Shown piece by piece: positions 7,905 to 11,258 of a DNA stretch of 11,258 nucleotides. Every line of letters begins with the position of its first letter. The first letter of the stretch is position 1. The stretch spans positions 1-11,258 of the forward strand of contig JALWSL010000721.1 of assembly GCA_027080405.1 (NCBI GenBank), in the 5' to 3' direction. The notes beneath the pieces were generated by a model. The model ran no database searches, was not told where the DNA came from, and saw nothing but the letters and a program-made list of their open reading frames with translations. This stretch comes from Planctomycetaceae bacterium. Its GTDB lineage: Bacteria > Planctomycetota > Planctomycetia > Planctomycetales > Planctomycetaceae. A program made the translations under genes and the position numbers.

Positions 7905-8849
7905 CTACGAATTGGCTTCCATCAAACGATGGACACGAAAACAGCGAACAGTCAACACGGTTGCCGAGGCGACCAACAATAAACCGACAACCATGTGCGA
8001 AGTTCGCGAAAGTACCTGCCCGGTAGAACCTTCAACAACTCTGACTCCGAACGCCCCAAATTTGGTGGCATAAGTAACAAGACCGAGAGCGACCTGAATG
8101 GTGGTAAGGATAATCACGCTCCGCATCGCCGAACGGAGCCACTTCACTCTTGTTTTGACAACAAATATCAGCACCACATGTACTGCGATCAAAGCCAGAA
8201 CGCCAAAGCCGAGATGCTCATTCACCGGTGCTTTCATCTCACCCATCGGATGTCGAATGATACCACCGAGCATATATTGAACAAGTAGAAAAATCAGATA
8301 AACAAGCGATGCATTGCGGGCAGCCTTCACCGGACGGTTTTCCTCTTCCGGCTTCCATTGGCTCCACGTCGTTGAAGAAACGGTCGCCGTTACGCAGACG
8401 AGCGAAAAGTACATCGCCGCGAACAAACCGTGCAGCATCGCCAAGCCGCGATCGTTCAATTCAACACGAAACCCTCCCAGGACCCCTTGCGCGCAAACAG
8501 CCAGAAAAACGAGAATCCCCAAAACCCTTAACGATTTTTTTGAGCCTTTCAGCCAGGTCAACACCATCAAAAAAATTGAAGCCAGACCGGCCAGCGTCCC
8601 GGCCAAACGGTGTCCATGTTCCAGGAATTTTTTGACGCTCTCATGATTGGTGCTGATGTCATCAAGCAGCTTCAGCCACGGATAGCTGAACATTCCCTGA
8701 CCGTCGGAAGTGGGCCAGTCGGGGAATGCCATCCCGGCTTCTTTGGTTGTCGTCAGTGCTCCCATAATAATGGGAAGCATCGCCACGACCGCGGTAATAA
8801 TCACCATGCGATGAATCCACGGATTGAGCGGCTGTTCTGTCTGGTTCAT
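7905..8849 (-). CDS. ctaA: Haem A synthase, COX15/CtaA family
   Basis: A membrane enzyme that oxidises the C8 methyl of haem O to a formyl group, giving haem A for cytochrome oxidase. It has 314 residues and about eight membrane helices in two similar halves. The conserved haem ligands and catalytic Glu are all there: E77 and H80 in EHGHR, H140 in LHGLFA, H212 in NEHLGF and H285 in RTSHMVVG, matching E57, H60, H123, H216 and H278 of the Bacillus enzyme. The first outer loop reads PDWPTSDG where many members have a cysteine (PDWPLC), and no cysteine pair is seen there. ATG 8849 has no Shine-Dalgarno sequence; a 13-bp tandem duplication ends one base before it. The gene lies between coxA and ctaB in the same direction, as expected for oxidase assembly. 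Confidence 0.95.
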   Translation of the reverse strand: MNQTEQPLNPWIHRMVIITAVVAMLPIIMGALTTTKEAGMAFPDWPTSDGQGMFSYPWLKLLDDISTNHESVKKFLEHGHRLAGTLAGLASIFLMVLTWLKGSKKSLRVLGILVFLAVCAQGVLGGFRVELNDRGLAMLHGLFAAMYFSLVCVTATVSSTTWSQWKPEEENRPVKAARNASLVYLIFLLVQYMLGGIIRHPMGEMKAPVNEHLGFGVLALIAVHVVLIFVVKTRVKWLRSAMRSVIILTTIQVALGLVTYATKFGAFGVRVVEGSTGQVLSRTSHMVVGLLLVASATVLTVRCFRVHRLMEANS

Positions 8850-8850
8850 G

Positions 8851-8876
8851 TTATTGGTATCGTTTATTGGTATCGT
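8851..8876. repeat. Perfect 13-bp tandem duplication at the ctaA start
   Basis: TTATTGGTATCGT occurs twice back to back (plus strand), ending one base before the ctaA ATG. On the mRNA this gives two ACGATACCAATAA units where a ribosome binding site should be, and neither unit contains an anti-16S match. Confidence 0.85.
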
Positions 8877-8945
8877 CGTTGTTGATGGCAGTAAGGGAAG
8901 GAAATGCCTCTTGACCGTACCGGAACGGGCAGGGCTTGCCTGTTT

Positions 8946-10709
8946 TCATTCTTCCGCCTGTGGCCAGTAATCTTCTTCCGGACGGTCCGGAGAACTGTAT
9001 TCGTAAGGGCCACGGTAAACGTTCGGTGTTTTTTCAAAATTCCCATGAGGTGGTGGCGAGGGGGCTTCCCACTCCAGGCCGTTTGCGTTCCACGGATTTT
9101 TCGGAGCCTTTTTCCCCCAGATCATGCTGCCAAAAAAGTTGTAAATCAGAATGAATTGTGCCAGGCCCATCAAAATGGCGGAGTAAGTCATAAACTGATT
9201 CAACGGCAGCAGGTGTTCCAGATATTCGTGCAAATAAGGATCCGCATACCGCCTGGGCATACCCGCAATTCCGAGCATGTGCATCGGGAAGAAGGTGCCA
9301 TTGAGCCCGATAAATGTCAGCACAAAATGAGCCTGCCCCAGTTTGTCGTTCATCATTCTGCCGAACATTTTCGGGAACCAGAAATGAATCGCCGCAAAAA
9401 TGCCAAACAGCGTGGCTCCAAATAGTACGTAATGGAAATGAGCAACGATAAAATACGTATCGTGAATGTAGATATCGACGGGAACCGCCGCCATGAAGAT
9501 GCCGCTCAATCCACCAACGATAAACATTGTCACGAAAGAAACCGAGTTGAGCGTCACCGTATTAAACTGCAAATGTCCCCCCCAGATCGTCCCAATCCAG
9601 TTGAAAACCTTGATCGCTGAAGGAAGTGCGATCATGATTGTTGCGACCATAAACGTCATTCCGAGGGCAGGGTTCATTCCCGAAATGAACATGTGATGCC
9701 CCCAGACGATAAAGCCCAGCCCTGCAATGGTCGACATGGAATAGATCATCGGACGGTAACCAAAAACCGGTTTTCTGCACATGCAGGCGAGCATGTCGGA
9801 GATCATGCCCATCGCGGGAAGCAGCATGATGTAAACAGCCGGATGAGAATAGAACCAGAACAGATGCTGCCACAATAACGGCTGTCCTCCCCCGACGGTC
9901 GGTTCCGCGTTGTTGATCACAAGACCGCCCGGGACGAAAAAACACGTTCCGAATTCGCGATCGGCTACCAGCATCAGCCCCGCTGCGGTCAGCACGGGCA
10001 ACGCAAAGGCCTGCAAAATCGCGGTGATAAACATGCCCCAAACCGTCAAAGGCATCCGGAAAAGCGTCATTCCCGGTGCCCGCATGTTGATAATGGTTGT
10101 CATGTAATTGATCGATCCCATCATCGAGGAAAAACCGACAAACGTCACTCCGAGCAACCACAGCGTCTGCGCGAATCCGGAACCGGGGGCCGCCTCATAC
10201 ACCGCGGCGAGTACCGGGTAGGATGTCCAACCCGCCGCCGGGCCTCCTTCATAGAAGAAGCTCAAGCCGAAACAGATCGCCGCAGGCCACATGAACCAGT
10301 AGCTCATCATGTTCAATCTCGGGAACGCCATATCCGGCGCGCCGATCATCAGCGGAATCAGAAAGTTGCCGAACGCTCCTGCCAGGATCGGAATCACGAC
10401 CAGAAAAATCATGACCGTGGCGTGCATCGTAAACAGCATCGTGTAAAACTCGGGAGAAATTTGCCCTCCTGTCTCTGCAAAAACTTCTGCACTGACCCAA
10501 GGCATCTGACTCCACGGAAAGGCAAGCTGCCAACGAATCGCCAGCGCCAGCAATCCGCCAATCAACATCATAATCAGCGTGGAAATCAAAAACTGAATTC
10601 CGATCACTTTATGATCAGTTGAAAAAACATATTTGGTAATCCACCAGCGATTATCCACGTGCATGGCGTGGGAGTGATCGTCAGAAGAGGAAAGCGTCGC
10701 AGTACTCAC
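8946..10709 (-). CDS. coxA: Cytochrome c oxidase subunit I, haem-copper type A2
   Basis: The catalytic, proton-pumping subunit in the cytoplasmic membrane, reducing oxygen to water at the haem a3-CuB centre. It has 587 residues and about 12 membrane helices. Metal ligands: H96 and H426 for low-spin haem a, H424 for haem a3, and H289, H338 and H339 for CuB; Y293 can form the His-Tyr cross-link. K367 of the K-channel is present (SAIKVFNW). The helix VI motif is YSHPAVY (287-293) rather than GHPEVY, so the D-channel glutamate is missing and replaced by the Tyr-Ser pair that defines subtype A2. There is an insertion of about a dozen residues around 260-275, before LLWQHLFW. The soluble C-terminal tail from about 535 is rich in Pro and acidic residues. 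The start is GTG 10709, with AAGG ten bases upstream. It follows coxB after 125 bases and precedes ctaA by 96. Confidence 0.97.
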   Translation of the reverse strand: MSTATLSSSDDHSHAMHVDNRWWITKYVFSTDHKVIGIQFLISTLIMMLIGGLLALAIRWQLAFPWSQMPWVSAEVFAETGGQISPEFYTMLFTMHATVMIFLVVIPILAGAFGNFLIPLMIGAPDMAFPRLNMMSYWFMWPAAICFGLSFFYEGGPAAGWTSYPVLAAVYEAAPGSGFAQTLWLLGVTFVGFSSMMGSINYMTTIINMRAPGMTLFRMPLTVWGMFITAILQAFALPVLTAAGLMLVADREFGTCFFVPGGLVINNAEPTVGGGQPLLWQHLFWFYSHPAVYIMLLPAMGMISDMLACMCRKPVFGYRPMIYSMSTIAGLGFIVWGHHMFISGMNPALGMTFMVATIMIALPSAIKVFNWIGTIWGGHLQFNTVTLNSVSFVTMFIVGGLSGIFMAAVPVDIYIHDTYFIVAHFHYVLFGATLFGIFAAIHFWFPKMFGRMMNDKLGQAHFVLTFIGLNGTFFPMHMLGIAGMPRRYADPYLHEYLEHLLPLNQFMTYSAILMGLAQFILIYNFFGSMIWGKKAPKNPWNANGLEWEAPSPPPHGNFEKTPNVYRGPYEYSSPDRPEEDYWPQAEE

Positions 10710-10834
10710 GAATTTATTGCCTTACAGTTTTATTAGCAAAGTGGTTATACGGAACACAAAACGGTCTTTAACTGGTTGGTTGAAGCGTCTTTTTTTAGCC
10801 ACTCCGCATCCATTTCGGGTTTTGGGTTTATCAC
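10710..10834 (-). other. Spacer between coxB and coxA
   Basis: A 125-base gap with an A-rich tract (10788-10796) read on the minus strand. I see no convincing terminator or promoter for the minus strand here, so coxA is probably cotranscribed with coxB. Confidence 0.4.
10720..10723 (-). promoter_or_regulatory. Ribosome binding site of coxA
   Basis: AAGG on the minus strand, ten bases before GTG 10709; the spacing is slightly long. It supports the GTG start, since no ATG lies nearby in frame. Confidence 0.45.
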
Positions 10835-11258
10835 CTACTTCTTTTCGGCATAACCATCTTCATATTGTTCCTGATGAAGCTTCTTCATATATTGTTCGTA
10901 TTCCTCGGGGGGGTGAGCGATCAATTTGGCTCCCATTTTGTAATGTCCCCAGCCGCACAGTTCTGCACAGACCAGCGGATATTCACCCGGCTTTTTCGCT
11001 TCAAACCAGACAGGTATAACCAGTCCCGGCACCGCATCCTGCTTCACGCGTAATGTCGGCAAGAAGAAGGAATGTTGCACGTCCAGCGATCTCAAATAGA
11101 TTCGCACCGGTGTTCCAGCCGGGATGTGTAATTCGTTGACGCTGTAAATGTCGCCCGGTTGCGGTTTCTTTTCCAGCTTTTTCCCTGGCTCAGGGTAACG
11201 AATCCGCCACTCGAACTGACGGGCGGAAACTTCCGCGACAATGTTGGTTTGCGCTTTC
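10835..11258 (-). CDS. coxB: Cytochrome c oxidase subunit II, C-terminal 140 residues
   Basis: Carries the CuA centre that takes electrons from cytochrome c and passes them to haem a in subunit I. The frame is open from the right window edge to TAG at 10835-10837, so the 5' end with its two membrane helices is outside. The visible part is the cupredoxin domain on the outer face of the membrane. All CuA ligands are present, numbered in the visible part: H62 (VQHSFFLP), C97, E99, C101, H105 and M108 in CAELCGWGHYKM. An aromatic region near the start (QFEWRIRY) fits the electron entry patch. Only 32 residues follow M108 and there is no CXXCH, so no cytochrome c domain is fused at the C-terminus. 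It is the first visible gene of the oxidase cluster. Confidence 0.97.
   Translation of the reverse strand, partial: KAQTNIVAEVSARQFEWRIRYPEPGKKLEKKPQPGDIYSVNELHIPAGTPVRIYLRSLDVQHSFFLPTLRVKQDAVPGLVIPVWFEAKKPGEYPLVCAELCGWGHYKMGAKLIAHPPEEYEQYMKKLHQEQYEDGYAEKK

Noticed and set aside
9562..10161. Minus-strand open frame of 199 codons inside coxA
   Set aside because: It is out of frame with subunit I, which carries all metal ligands; the composition (rich in D, R, H) is typical of a shadow.
10766..10797. Plus-strand hairpin followed by seven T, resembling an intrinsic terminator
   Set aside because: The stem is short and AT-rich, and no plus-strand gene precedes it; on the minus strand the stem has a mismatch and no U run follows.
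11050..11107. Internal GTG 11107 as the start of a short coxB
   Set aside because: The frame continues open to the window edge with cupredoxin-domain sequence such as QFEWRIRY, so the gene is simply cut by the edge.

Overview
The window is a compact stretch of bacterial chromosome at roughly 50% GC with moderately AT-rich spacers. All seven genes lie on the minus strand, so they read from high to low coordinates. Gene content and protein style suggest a Planctomycetes-like aerobic bacterium: an A2-type cytochrome oxidase without a fused cytochrome c, a COX10-like CtaB, a Cys-less CtaA and a bacterial ferredoxin/NADPH-type GltB. That assignment is an inference from protein character, with no database search behind it.

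Region 1 (11258 to about 6730) is a cytochrome c oxidase cluster in the order coxB (3' part only), coxA, ctaA, ctaB. It encodes the CuA subunit, the haem-copper catalytic subunit, haem A synthase and haem O synthase. Together these make the terminal oxidase and the haem A it needs: CtaB turns haem B into haem O, CtaA turns haem O into haem A, and CoxA carries haem A at two sites. The promoter must lie beyond the right edge. Spacers of 96 to 125 bases separate the genes and hold a tandem duplication and an RNA-type hairpin.

Region 2 (6605-5592) is a DHH/DHHA1 phosphoesterase of the NrnA type, preceded by a 10-bp-period direct repeat that may be a regulatory site.

Region 3 (5415-1) is a LysR-type regulator with a recognisable sigma-70-like promoter, followed 236 bases later by gltB, the glutamate synthase large subunit. 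GltB runs off the left edge after 1388 codons, with about 120 C-terminal residues missing. Between the regulator and gltB sits a perfect 9-bp dyad with an 11-base centre, which fits the T-N11-A box bound by LysR-type proteins. It suggests that the regulator controls gltB.

No tRNA, rRNA, CRISPR array, insertion sequence, phage gene or defence system was seen, and no gene-free stretch exceeds 300 bases. The window is mostly core metabolism. The points worth a second look are regulatory sites and details of the oxidase proteins, not a new system.
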